From JAHBNG01 sp039028975 (GTDB lineage Bacteria; Chloroflexota; Anaerolineae; Caldilineales; Caldilineaceae): a stretch of 64,000 bases of DNA. Shown here piece after piece: positions 54,195 to 63,911 of the stretch (the stretch's first letter is position 1; every line of letters starts with the position of its first letter). The notes under the pieces were generated by a model, which was not told where the DNA came from, searched no databases, and saw only the letters and a program-made list of their open reading frames with translations. A program made the translations under genes and the position numbers. The DNA lies in assembly GCA_039028975.1 (NCBI GenBank), contig JBCCHB010000044.1, positions 38,582 to 102,581 on the forward strand, written 5' to 3'.

Positions 54195-55280
54195 CTATTC
54201 GCTCTGAAACTCAAGTGCCCAAAAAAAGGGATCCAGAACGCGCCTCGGGTTCAGTTGGATTCCCTTTTTATGCTCACTATCGTCAATAGTATTAACATTG
54301 CTCATATTCAGAGTTTCTATATCGAAACCAGTCGCTGAAATTAGCGAATAACGTGCCTCAATATTGTTTGATTCAATTAGTCCTACAAGATTTGCTCCTC
54401 CAGGAGCACCATCCGCATCAGCCTGCAACCAATCTTTGATTTCGTCGCTTACCCATTGCATTCTCTCAACATAAGCTCCCATTTCTAGCAAAGCCATATG
54501 CGATGATTTAGGGGACCGTATTTTCTCCCAAACAGTATCCGTAGTTAGATAATTTTTTAGATTAATAGGTAAGCTAGGGATAATATCGGCCATAGTTAAT
54601 ACAACAACTAATTTACGGCGAGTCTTACGGAAATTTACTTTGTGTTGGGTCATTGCTTGAATGTATATATTCAGCAACTGATCCATTGCTTCGCCTTTTT
54701 GAGTTTGTTTTAGCTTTGGTATGCTTATTATCAAAAATGTAGTTGGCGACTTTATGAGGAAAGGCATTTCATCCACTGGTACTTCAAAATCGGCGAACAT
54801 TTCACCCGCATGATCCATAATTACCAATGAGCGTGAGCCCCAACGCACCATATTGTCAAGCTGCATAATATAAACTTCATTTTGCTGTCTGTCACGAACC
54901 TGAGTAGATTCGGGCATTTGCCCCTGACGTAGTTGAGCACGCAACACTCGTTCGTGCTCCATATCTAATTGCGTAATGGCTTGGTGAGTATATTGCGGCC
55001 ATAGCTTACGCATATCAAGCAAAATAAGTCGTAATACATCAATAAATACTGTTTTCCCATGTTCCGTCCAGCCAAACATTTGAATAAAAAATGGCTGGAC
55101 GTAGTTGGAGTTTTGGATATAACGGATCGGGAATTCATAGTTGCAAGGGGTATCACCTGAGTATTTAGTTGGACATACTTTAATATCGCTTTCAGCATCC
55201 ATTTTTAGCATTGTTAAACATTTGGGGCACATTAATGTACCAATTTGTTTCTTTCGCTTTAATCGATTTAATAAAATCAT
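54195..55280 (-). CDS. Zinc-ribbon GTPase, 'double-GTPase'-type, copy 2
   Basis: A 361-residue paralogue of the downstream gene. The zinc ribbon uses C18, C21, C36 and C46. P-loop GWTEHGKT lies at 70-77, DHAGEMFADFEVP follows (G3-like), VLTMADIIPSLP is G4-like, and the C-terminus reads LNPRRVLDPFFWALEF. The middle region (YTHQAITQLDMEHERVLRAQ, STQVRDRQQNEVYIMQLDN) is nearly the same as in copy 1. It follows the GAP1-like gene by 66 bases. Two similar GTPases next to each other could form a heterodimer or a sensor pair. Confidence 0.75.
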   Translation of the reverse strand: MILLNRLKRKKQIGTLMCPKCLTMLKMDAESDIKVCPTKYSGDTPCNYEFPIRYIQNSNYVQPFFIQMFGWTEHGKTVFIDVLRLILLDMRKLWPQYTHQAITQLDMEHERVLRAQLRQGQMPESTQVRDRQQNEVYIMQLDNMVRWGSRSLVIMDHAGEMFADFEVPVDEMPFLIKSPTTFLIISIPKLKQTQKGEAMDQLLNIYIQAMTQHKVNFRKTRRKLVVVLTMADIIPSLPINLKNYLTTDTVWEKIRSPKSSHMALLEMGAYVERMQWVSDEIKDWLQADADGAPGGANLVGLIESNNIEARYSLISATGFDIETLNMSNVNTIDDSEHKKGIQLNPRRVLDPFFWALEFQSE

Positions 55281-55346
55281 GTTGTTAACTCCAGCCGTAT
55301 GCGTTCAAGTTTCCGATAGCTCACTTCATAATAGAACTGAATGTTG

Positions 55347-57098
55347 TCAATTCAACAATCGATAAGCAGAGTTTTGTATATTGTGTTCTAAAATACGAAT
55401 AAATCGTGGGTTCGCAATCTTATGTTTTTTTACCATCTTTTTTACAGACTTAAGGTTCTTATCTTGCCAGCATTCTAAATTCCACACATCTGGCTCTAGT
55501 TCTTCTCCGCCACCATGTTTAATTATCCTATTCATAAGATCCCTTTGCTGGTTTTCTGTCAATGCTTCAACAATTCGCGATCTATTATTAAGGAATCTAA
55601 CTACAAAATGAGCTGTTTCATTAGATACAAACTCAACAGGTTCCACCCATTTTAAGATCAGATCATTCATTAGATTTATAAATGAATCATAATCGGTACC
55701 TAATTCTTTTAAGGCCTGCCTGTGAAGTTTCGACCCCAAAAACGAACGGATTTCTAGCCTTCCTAATATAATTTTTGACTTTTGAGTGGAAGCCAAAAAT
55801 ACAAGAGGGCGATGATATGTACTTTGGGCAAACTCTAAAATGGACTGCCAGCGAGCAACTTTGAGTCTGTTATCAAGAATCCAACCATAGATTCGATTCG
55901 CCAACTCATGGTGTTCATGAAAGTTCTGTTGTGCAGCCGCAGACAGATAATATTGTAAATCATGTGTGGCATAGTCTTGGGTTCGTTCCAGGTCGGAACT
56001 GATTTCTTCCCATATTATTGGTATCAATCCTTCTGCAGTTCTCTGATCTATAGTTGCTGAAATAGCCTCTGTGAGCCGACTGCGTATATCATCGCTGTGA
56101 ACTGAAACAAAACTTTGAAAGCTAGTTTGTAATAGGTCGGCATTACTAGCATAGATTGGTGTTTTACAAGCAAAGGCTTTACTAATAATCTGAATTGTAG
56201 GGATATGTTTAATCACTTCCAGATAACTGGATCTTTCTAAGAAGTCGTACAGCCATTTGGAATAATGTGGTACTTTTGGGTGGGGGGACCCTCCCATCTT
56301 AGTTGCATCGTAATTTACTTTACAAAGGTCTAGGTTTGCTTGAATGAATCGGCTATTGCTGTTACGACGTTCGCCACCTAAAGCCCAATAAACTCCAGGT
56401 GCTGGAACACAGTTATCAATAAAAGTATCGAATGTACAGTGCAATCGTAGCTCTGGAGTGAGATAAAAAAAGAGAAATTTTAGTACAGATTGAATTGCAA
56501 ATTCATCTTCAGAACGCATCATTACCGAACGATTACCATTAATGATCTCTTCCGCGTCTGCGCCTAGCGCCCAAAGCTTTTTAAACTCAACTTCATTCCA
56601 TTCTTGTAAAGAATTGGCCTCATCTTGGTCTGGCTCCTTCATTGGCATTGTCTGGAGGTTAATCGGTCCTGATTGTTTCGCTCTAACATCAATCATGTTT
56701 TCTGGCTCTAGTACAAATAGACCGTTCCTTCTATTGTGATGCACATCGAAGATTACAAATGGGTTATTGTCAATCTGTGAAAAAGCTCTACGATCAAGCA
56801 ACAAACAATGTGCGACAAATGCACCTGGTCTGCCACTCTTGTCTGTAATTCGGGTATCTGTTTCTGGTATTAAAGCACTACATGTTAGAACTACTTTTTG
56901 CGTAGTGGTATGAAAGTATTGGTAGCGCGCCATAACAGCGTCAGCCTTGAAGCATTGAACTCGTTTTTCAATTTCTTTGGCTTCCTCGTCAACAATACCT
57001 GATGTTTTGTACACCACTTGATAACCACTGCGTGCATCTGGCGAGAATTCTGACTCAACACGGCTAAAGAAAAGCTGCTCTGCATTAATGTTCGCCAT
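55347..57098 (-). CDS. GAP1-like 'GTPase-associated protein'
   Basis: A 583-residue soluble protein whose N-terminus has the pattern I recall for GTPase-associated protein 1: EQLFFSRVESEFSPDARSGYQVVYKTSG, then the GRPGAFVAHCLLLD segment and FVIFDVHHNRRNG. The rest is helical (about 200-583), including RLHCTFDTFIDNCVPAPGVYWALGG. It starts three bases after the FGE-like gene stop, showing tight cotranscription. In described systems such proteins are thought to regulate or link the GTPases; there is no biochemical proof known to me. It has no catalytic motif I can name. Confidence 0.65.
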   Translation of the reverse strand: MANINAEQLFFSRVESEFSPDARSGYQVVYKTSGIVDEEAKEIEKRVQCFKADAVMARYQYFHTTTQKVVLTCSALIPETDTRITDKSGRPGAFVAHCLLLDRRAFSQIDNNPFVIFDVHHNRRNGLFVLEPENMIDVRAKQSGPINLQTMPMKEPDQDEANSLQEWNEVEFKKLWALGADAEEIINGNRSVMMRSEDEFAIQSVLKFLFFYLTPELRLHCTFDTFIDNCVPAPGVYWALGGERRNSNSRFIQANLDLCKVNYDATKMGGSPHPKVPHYSKWLYDFLERSSYLEVIKHIPTIQIISKAFACKTPIYASNADLLQTSFQSFVSVHSDDIRSRLTEAISATIDQRTAEGLIPIIWEEISSDLERTQDYATHDLQYYLSAAAQQNFHEHHELANRIYGWILDNRLKVARWQSILEFAQSTYHRPLVFLASTQKSKIILGRLEIRSFLGSKLHRQALKELGTDYDSFINLMNDLILKWVEPVEFVSNETAHFVVRFLNNRSRIVEALTENQQRDLMNRIIKHGGGEELEPDVWNLECWQDKNLKSVKKMVKKHKIANPRFIRILEHNIQNSAYRLLN

Positions 57099-57101
57099 GC
57101 T

Positions 57102-57788
57102 CTATCTCCGTTTGATTAGCCGAAAGCCGTAATGCCGCATCGGTGCGCCTTCGCGGGGGTTATTTAATGTTTGTGGAAAATTTTTTCTCGGAGTCTCAAA
57201 ACTGCCGAAAAAATTACTATTCGTTTGGCCATACCCACCATATGTATTTCTTTGTTCATCTAAATAGACATATTCCATCACACCCAAACGCATTAACATT
57301 TGATCTGCCATCGTTCGTGTGCCATCTAGTTCAAATGTGGCTTTGCTGGTACTAAACTCAATATTTTCAATGAGCATTTTTGCTCGTTGGGTTAACTGGC
57401 TTTGTTTCAATATTTGGTCGATATTTACCTTATCATCACCTATAGCTCGAACATACTCATAAGTCGTAAACCATTCCTCCGCTGTAGGGATATCAAAAGA
57501 GGATGATGACTGATTGCACCAAGCCGCGAAGCGTTTCATATCACGCGGTATAATTCCGGTAGCAATTGCTTGCCAATAATTATCTTGCCCAATCTTGCCA
57601 GGGGACACTCGTCCGTTTAGTCCGAGGACATTTTGGTACCAGAGATCATCAAAAGCAGTTTCATTCGTTGAGCAAAGAAAGTATTCAATCTGTATTTTGG
57701 TAATGGGTAACCAGTGAATGTAAGATGAAAGCGGCTCGATTAGTATCATAGGAAAGCCTGCTCGATCTAGTATTATTTCAAGTTGCAT
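57102..57788 (-). CDS. Formylglycine-generating-enzyme-like (FGE-sulfatase fold) protein
   Basis: The 228-residue protein shows the pattern of the FGE/sulfatase-modifying-factor fold: LPITKIQIEYFLCST near the start (like EVT..QY..F), DMKRFAAWCNQ with FDIPTAEEWFTTYEYV (like RLPTEAEWEYA), and HYGFRLIKRR at the end (GFRLVR). The active-site cysteine pair of true FGE is not evident. So it is probably a binding module, as found in other conflict systems. It lies 14 bases after the 473-aa GTPase gene and 3 bases before the GAP1-like gene. Confidence 0.7.
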   Translation of the reverse strand: MQLEIILDRAGFPMILIEPLSSYIHWLPITKIQIEYFLCSTNETAFDDLWYQNVLGLNGRVSPGKIGQDNYWQAIATGIIPRDMKRFAAWCNQSSSSFDIPTAEEWFTTYEYVRAIGDDKVNIDQILKQSQLTQRAKMLIENIEFSTSKATFELDGTRTMADQMLMRLGVMEYVYLDEQRNTYGGYGQTNSNFFGSFETPRKNFPQTLNNPREGAPMRHYGFRLIKRR

Positions 57789-57802
57789 ATGTAAACCTCT
57801 CT

Positions 57803-59224
57803 TTATTCAAGATTCAGATCAAAAAATTTTTCAACGATTCGAGTAAGCTCATACGTAGATTCATTGATCGCCTCTACTTTTGGCCAAAGGATATCGTCTT
57901 TCTTAAAACAGATAATGCCCAGGCGGTTCTGCCATTCTGTAAAATCAAAGTCATTTAGGTCAATAATCTTACGATTTGTAATTATTAGCACATACGAATT
58001 TTGCGGCACAGTTTCAAGAATGGGGCCAATCACAGGCAACATTTTAGATGGCGGATTTTGTTCTGGTGGTTTAGTATCAGGCGGGCCGTGCGAGATGCTT
58101 GTACCTACATAGTAGGTTGTCACGCTATCATTCGAGGTCAAAATGTCAAACGCGGCCTGTGGGATACCAGATTCGTAAATAACTTGGTTAGCTTCACCTG
58201 TATCGATAACTAAAATGAACTTTCCTTGGCTACTCTTCTTTTTATGTGAAGAATTCGTATGATTTAAAGCTAATAAAAGAGGATCAATCACACGATAGCG
58301 ACGGTAGTCGAGCATCTGATTTGCGCCACCAGATGATTCCCGACCAATTGACGAGACAGCACAAAAAGATAGCTTCATCCCGCTCGCTTTGACCATGTTA
58401 ATAAATGAAATTCCACCATCAACTTCATCATAGGTAAACTCCTCTAGTTCACTAGAGATACGATACAATTGCTGAACATACTCATATTCATCTAATTGAT
58501 GCTGCTCGGCCTCACTCCGTTTCATTATGTCAAGGGTTTGGTATGGATCAATTCTAAGATAATCACGAACACTCCCAGGCAAGTCATTGGCAAGTTTATC
58601 CGCCTTTGTATAGATGACAAGCAACTTGCGATCCTTCGTGTCAACCTGAATTCGTTCCATTCCGGTACGATAGATATTAAAAAGATCAGATAGTGTACGC
58701 CCTTGTTCGTCGTTGTGTTGAAGATCGAATAGGCTAATAAAAAACCAGATTGTGTTGACATGCTTAAGTGGTTGAGAATATTCATCGATAGCCTCGCGAT
58801 CATCAAAAACTTCCCCTGCCAAGTCATAAACTGCCAGGGTATTGAACGGATTTTCCAAAAAATTACGAATGCTAATAAGCAACGGTTCCGGCTGCTCACT
58901 TTTGTGAGTCGATTTACGTTCTTCTCGCTCCTGAACCTGACAACGAATTCTACGTATTTCTTCAAAAGTGTAGTTGTCCAGGTAATCATGAAAGGTTCCT
59001 TGCGAAATCTTGCCTAGGTTTTCGATAGTGACGGCCAAGCTATCAATATAGGTTGTTTTGCCATGTGTTGTATTACCAACAGTAGCCAAGTAGATCGGTG
59101 GATGTTTACGTGCTACCTTTACAAAATTAGGTGGTACTTCTTGACCACACTGACAAATTAGTGTGTTTTGCCCAGGCTCTACCAGTTGTGTAGAGTGACA
59201 ATATGGACATATGAGTTTAGCCAT
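57803..59224 (-). CDS. Zinc-ribbon GTPase with C-terminal vWA-like domain
   Basis: A 473-residue protein. Zinc ribbon C6, C9, C24, C26 (CPYC ... CQC), P-loop GNTTHGKT at 50-57, G3-like LAVYDLAGEVFDD, and TKAD in LLVIYTKADKLAN (G4-like). After the GTPase domain (to about 325) comes an extra alpha/beta domain: KFILVIDTGEANQV, VIGPILETVPQNSYVLIITN, and DLNDFDFTEWQNRLGIICF. That domain has a counterpart at the C-terminus of the giant protein encoded upstream. This GTPase differs from the two paralogues but shares the zinc-ribbon/P-loop layout. It starts 13 bases after the giant gene's stop. Confidence 0.72.
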   Translation of the reverse strand: MAKLICPYCHSTQLVEPGQNTLICQCGQEVPPNFVKVARKHPPIYLATVGNTTHGKTTYIDSLAVTIENLGKISQGTFHDYLDNYTFEEIRRIRCQVQEREERKSTHKSEQPEPLLISIRNFLENPFNTLAVYDLAGEVFDDREAIDEYSQPLKHVNTIWFFISLFDLQHNDEQGRTLSDLFNIYRTGMERIQVDTKDRKLLVIYTKADKLANDLPGSVRDYLRIDPYQTLDIMKRSEAEQHQLDEYEYVQQLYRISSELEEFTYDEVDGGISFINMVKASGMKLSFCAVSSIGRESSGGANQMLDYRRYRVIDPLLLALNHTNSSHKKKSSQGKFILVIDTGEANQVIYESGIPQAAFDILTSNDSVTTYYVGTSISHGPPDTKPPEQNPPSKMLPVIGPILETVPQNSYVLIITNRKIIDLNDFDFTEWQNRLGIICFKKDDILWPKVEAINESTYELTRIVEKFFDLNLE

Positions 59225-59237
59225 TACTTGTCCTCCG

Positions 59238-62200
59238 CTATCGCATCTTCAACATAATTTCTTTGGTAAGTTCATCAATATGCTTTTTGCCAACAGCTCC
59301 TCGCACAGTTGATTGATCAAGATTTAGAGTCCAACTACGGCGAGGTGTATGCATCCAGAACAGGCTGGACCACTCTCTTTGTTCAGCCCAATCAGCCAGA
59401 TCCAGAATCGGTTGTGATGTTAAAATTAACACAAATTCCAAGAGTTCTGGTTGATAGCGCTCGAGAGTTGGGCCAACTATTGAAACATTGTTATGAATTC
59501 CAGCTGGGCGTAGATCGCTAAGTTTGGGTTCTCGCCGTTGATCGCTGAAGACAACTTGGCTGCGACCAACATGATGTACAATGAATACTATTTCACTTTT
59601 TACAGTTTCGTTGTCTTGAAGCAATTTTTGGAAGTTGCGTATAAATGCCAGAGCAGTCGTCGACATTGTATTCGATCGTGATGTAATATCAACGATGACA
59701 ACGCCATATCGTTTACCCTCTGATAAAGCTGGTAGGGTTCCCTCTAATTTTGTATAGAGTTGCAATCGAACTGTATCAGCGACACGCTGTATATTTTGAT
59801 AATACACTTGATACAAAGTAAGGGTATGTTTGGTAACTTCATGTGACTCATGCGAAAATCTGCGAATAACTTGTTCTGGATATCTTATAAATGCATCCGA
59901 ACAGCATAAAATTTCTAATTCTGCTAACTGATTGACGCTAACTTTATACGGAAGAGACCTAGCAAAATCCTCTCGTTCTTGGGACGTACTAAATAATCCA
60001 TTTTTTTCGAGTCTTTGAATCAACCTCACCATAATTAGTTTGAACTGTTGTAATTCGAGCTCTATCTGCCCAAAAAGTACGATAAATCCTAATGACGTTT
60101 CCTCATAAGTGATGGTGTCGAGTATCCAACGAATGTCTTCTTTTGAAGATACTAGACGAATGCCCTCAAGAAATTCAGATTTTTCAGACATTCCGATTAG
60201 GCGCTCGGTCCATTCAGTACTGTATGTAGTATCAAGCAGAGTTTCAATAATCTGGCCAAATTCACTATATCCACGATCTAGATTCATCAACGGTGGAAAG
60301 AGTTGCAGTAATTCATCATAGTTACTGAGTGAATCATTTGTAGCAATTATTCTTGAACGATAAAAATTGAAAAGTACTCTGGTACAGGCGATACCCATAT
60401 ATATTTCTAATTCTTCACTGGACTCTAACCACTTTACTACTGTGTTCAGAGCGATCTGCAGATTCTGCCTGGAAAGAGCTAAGATCGACCAGCTGATTGT
60501 GAGAGAGATATCACGTGGATGGAGTACGTCGTCCGAAACTACGTGTAGTTGCTGCACCCACTGATTCAAGCACTCAATTACAGCTGAAAACCCATCTGTA
60601 TCAACTACATCCGGTAACAATCGATATTTTTCCAGATTGTGCCACCATTCGTTCTGTGATAATTTGTGAAGCGAATCAATAATCTGCTGTTCAATAAATC
60701 TTTCAATATTCAACTGGTCGTCATAATTGACGCGCCTGCTACTAAGGTTTACGATTTTGAATAAATCCTCAATTATATAATTTAAGTCTGACTCATCACC
60801 GATAAATCCACTCTGAGCAATCGCTGACCGCAAATTGTGTAAGAGGCTTGGCTTGTCCATACTTAATAAAATTAATCTACCCTGCCAGGGCCATTCTATG
60901 AACTTAGTATACTGTTCAGGCTTTGACAGTTCTTGTTCTGTTGCAAAAGGATCCCATACTGACCGTCCTGATTTGTCCATGATGTGCGTAGTTGACAAAT
61001 CGATTAGGTCGGATAGATCGAGAATATCATGCTGCTTATAAGCATCTCCACCAGGCAGATCTTGAAATATTGATTCAATGGGCCGCAATATTAGGACAAA
61101 ATGAACCAATGCAGATTCATTTTGTAAGTATTGCGAGTTCCGATTACTTTGTTCAAAAAAAGGCATAATAAGTCGGTTATAGGTTCGTCTCAAACGTAAA
61201 TCGTCTGAATTGACCAGTTGCGTTTCGCTCACATCATTATTGCTCCCTATAGAATATGAAATATGACTGGTACCCATGGGGTAAATCTGGATCGGAGTTA
61301 ACATCGATAGTCGTTGGGCGATTTTAAAGACTTGCTGATGATAATCTTGCCAGACTTCATTACTCACATCTAATAGCAGAACACCATATCGAGACAAGGG
61401 CAGATCGACAACGGTTCCATCCAATACATAAGACCGAGCAATTATTGCACGAGCAATTTTTCGGAGATCTGAATGGCGTGAGTCTACCCATTGTTGAGCA
61501 AAAAACGCGTCGCGTAGGATGTGGCGAAGGTTGCTTGGAGCATCGGTTACAAGTTTCAACAGCGCAGGATATACTGCTGATACCCACGCTGCTTTAGATT
61601 CTGGAATTGATTCGACAATTCCGTACCATTCTTGAAGCGCAAACAGAGCGACATCTATGGGCGGAGCAGTCAAGAGCATTTCAATATCGTTTGTAAAACT
61701 ACCAATGCCTTCTTTACCATAGTACATTTGCATCTCATGCCCCATTGCTAGATTATGTACAAAAAAGTTGATATTCAAGTTATACTCACTAGATTGAAGC
61801 ATTGCTGGTAGCAAATCGAGAAAAGATGCTAAAAATCGTTCAACCTCAATAGAATTAATCTCAGACGCTTTTGTGATCTCTTTTTGGGAAATTGGTTCAT
61901 CTGCAATAGGGTCTCTATCGGCTATTTTCTCATCTGTTCGAGGTAGAGACTGTACCTCACTACTCTTGTCTCCTTCTTCAAAGGTACTGTTACTCTTTCT
62001 GTCTTTGTCGTCTATTGTCGGCGTATGCCTCTCATTAAACATCCCAGCTTCATGTTGTGATGCCGAAGGCTCTACGCTTTCAATGTCTTCCCCTATCAAA
62101 ACGGGATGTTCATGCTTGTCCTGGATAGCATTATCGCTCTCTGCATCAATAGCAGAATGATCTGAAAAGGATATTTGAGATTGAAATTGAGTAAGAGTGC

Positions 62201-63911
62201 GACTCAAGAACAACCAATTTGCTGCCGCGATAGCGATTCTCCATACATGATTGTTTAAGATACGCTTCTTCTTTAAATTTCTACGCCATTCTGCATGCTC
62301 CAAATTTACATTAACAGATAAATCTTCGTTTGACTTGAGAATCGATTCTATATCGTGTTCAACTTCTAGTTCCTCTGCATCATCCTGATTTCCAGTTAAT
62401 TCGCGTTTGATCCATTCGTTAACAAGTTCAGCCATCTCTCTTGGATAGTATTGTGCAACGAGTAGAACTGCTTCAAGTAGCACACTCAAACTTGTTTCAG
62501 TCCATGCTATTAAGTACCTAACTAATTCTTGATTAACTAACGAAAAGTTTTCCTTGAAAATATCGAGCTTTAGTGCATCTATTACATCTTGATCTCCTTG
62601 AATGTTTAAACTGTCAACTGCTCTATCAATGTTCTCGCTTAGTTGAGTAACGAGCAATTTTCGCTGAATATCGGCGTCATATTCAAACTGACCACACTTC
62701 TCTACGAGATCAGTAAGTATTTGTCTTAATTGAGTCAAAGTATGTTGTGGTTTAGGCGTTGAAAATTGGCGTATATCCGTCTCAATATGTAGCAAGTTCA
62801 CTTGTTCATAGATGCTACCATAAATCATGCTGACCGTATGAGTTGTAGCTAAAAAGGGGATAGTTGGAGCATCGAATTGTATAGTCGATCTATCTATATC
62901 TGCTATCCAATCGCGAATGATGCTAAGCATGAAATCGTGGTGTTGCGGATATCGACTGAGTGGTTCCATAAAATAGGGGGCTAGTTCTGGTATAGTAGAC
63001 ACATGTGCATCAATTATTTTTACAAAGTGTCGTTTGCGCCAGATCCCAATTTCACCAACAAGGTTGGCCAATATAGCAGGTGCTCCATCAAACGGAATGG
63101 GAACACTATCATCATTCAGCATATCGTTTAATACAGTCTCAGCCATCCATAATAGGCGATGATGATTATGCACCTGTTCAAGAACATTCTGAAGTACAAC
63201 ACGATTATCAAATCGAGGCACTTTTAATCCGGTTTGAGGTACACTAATGCCGAGTTTATTAAGCAAGTCCTCTATTCCAATACGATGTGGATCGATAAAT
63301 GCGTACTCGTTGTCCATGCCCGGTGTGCTGCGAATTCGATGAACTAAGACATAATAAAGTTCCTCTACATCATATAGATCGATGCGCAACTTCATCTGTT
63401 GAAATAAAGCCACCAACATTGCGAACAATTTGTAATTTAAGTATCCTAGATTATCGAACCATTGTCGTTGTCGGCGATACCAATCGGTTATCTCGAAAAA
63501 TAACTCACGTAGTTTATCTATCTCAGTAACATCCTCTTTTGCAGCTCGTTCAAATAGATCGCCAATTTGAGATGGTGTTGCGGTTTGTATAATATCATTG
63601 CGCAATGATTCAAATACATCCCGAATTGATTCATCTGGTCCATCTAAAATTTCCGGGAATTTCTGATTCAAATGGTTTTGATATACCTGATGTTTATCCT
63701 CAACATTCGTCCCATAGTAGGTGATGCCGGATGGAAGCTGGTCGTTGGTAGTAGTCAGGATCAGATTGATATTTTTGTGTTGAAGCTCATTCTGATATTT
63801 CTGTATTAAACTTTGTGATAACTCATCTTGTGTCAGTCCAAAGTCAAATACTCTCGGAAGGTGACTACTCAGGCATAGGTAGAGTAGCAGGGATGAAAGG
63901 TTGGCCAGCAA
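59238..63911 (-). CDS. Giant (~1550 aa) protein of the GTPase cluster, 5' end cut by an IS66 element
   Basis: The frame is open from 63938 to the stop at 59238, but it has no normal start: the nearest candidate is TTG at 63911, inside an IS66-like element. Native coding sequence seems to begin near 63860 (PRVFDFGLTQDELSQ). The protein is mostly helical and acidic in the middle (about 590-690, many Asp/Glu/Ser). It carries two alpha/beta segments: RYGVLLLDVSNEVWQDY ... HFVLILRPIESIF and, at the C-terminus, YGVVIVDITSRSNTMS ... LEFVLILTSQPILDLADW. Both look vWA-like, but their MIDAS motif is incomplete. The real N-terminus lies beyond the insertion. First gene of the cluster in this window; no family is recognised. 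Confidence 0.6.
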   Translation of the reverse strand: MLANLSSLLLYLCLSSHLPRVFDFGLTQDELSQSLIQKYQNELQHKNINLILTTTNDQLPSGITYYGTNVEDKHQVYQNHLNQKFPEILDGPDESIRDVFESLRNDIIQTATPSQIGDLFERAAKEDVTEIDKLRELFFEITDWYRRQRQWFDNLGYLNYKLFAMLVALFQQMKLRIDLYDVEELYYVLVHRIRSTPGMDNEYAFIDPHRIGIEDLLNKLGISVPQTGLKVPRFDNRVVLQNVLEQVHNHHRLLWMAETVLNDMLNDDSVPIPFDGAPAILANLVGEIGIWRKRHFVKIIDAHVSTIPELAPYFMEPLSRYPQHHDFMLSIIRDWIADIDRSTIQFDAPTIPFLATTHTVSMIYGSIYEQVNLLHIETDIRQFSTPKPQHTLTQLRQILTDLVEKCGQFEYDADIQRKLLVTQLSENIDRAVDSLNIQGDQDVIDALKLDIFKENFSLVNQELVRYLIAWTETSLSVLLEAVLLVAQYYPREMAELVNEWIKRELTGNQDDAEELEVEHDIESILKSNEDLSVNVNLEHAEWRRNLKKKRILNNHVWRIAIAAANWLFLSRTLTQFQSQISFSDHSAIDAESDNAIQDKHEHPVLIGEDIESVEPSASQHEAGMFNERHTPTIDDKDRKSNSTFEEGDKSSEVQSLPRTDEKIADRDPIADEPISQKEITKASEINSIEVERFLASFLDLLPAMLQSSEYNLNINFFVHNLAMGHEMQMYYGKEGIGSFTNDIEMLLTAPPIDVALFALQEWYGIVESIPESKAAWVSAVYPALLKLVTDAPSNLRHILRDAFFAQQWVDSRHSDLRKIARAIIARSYVLDGTVVDLPLSRYGVLLLDVSNEVWQDYHQQVFKIAQRLSMLTPIQIYPMGTSHISYSIGSNNDVSETQLVNSDDLRLRRTYNRLIMPFFEQSNRNSQYLQNESALVHFVLILRPIESIFQDLPGGDAYKQHDILDLSDLIDLSTTHIMDKSGRSVWDPFATEQELSKPEQYTKFIEWPWQGRLILLSMDKPSLLHNLRSAIAQSGFIGDESDLNYIIEDLFKIVNLSSRRVNYDDQLNIERFIEQQIIDSLHKLSQNEWWHNLEKYRLLPDVVDTDGFSAVIECLNQWVQQLHVVSDDVLHPRDISLTISWSILALSRQNLQIALNTVVKWLESSEELEIYMGIACTRVLFNFYRSRIIATNDSLSNYDELLQLFPPLMNLDRGYSEFGQIIETLLDTTYSTEWTERLIGMSEKSEFLEGIRLVSSKEDIRWILDTITYEETSLGFIVLFGQIELELQQFKLIMVRLIQRLEKNGLFSTSQEREDFARSLPYKVSVNQLAELEILCCSDAFIRYPEQVIRRFSHESHEVTKHTLTLYQVYYQNIQRVADTVRLQLYTKLEGTLPALSEGKRYGVVIVDITSRSNTMSTTALAFIRNFQKLLQDNETVKSEIVFIVHHVGRSQVVFSDQRREPKLSDLRPAGIHNNVSIVGPTLERYQPELLEFVLILTSQPILDLADWAEQREWSSLFWMHTPRRSWTLNLDQSTVRGAVGKKHIDELTKEIMLKMR

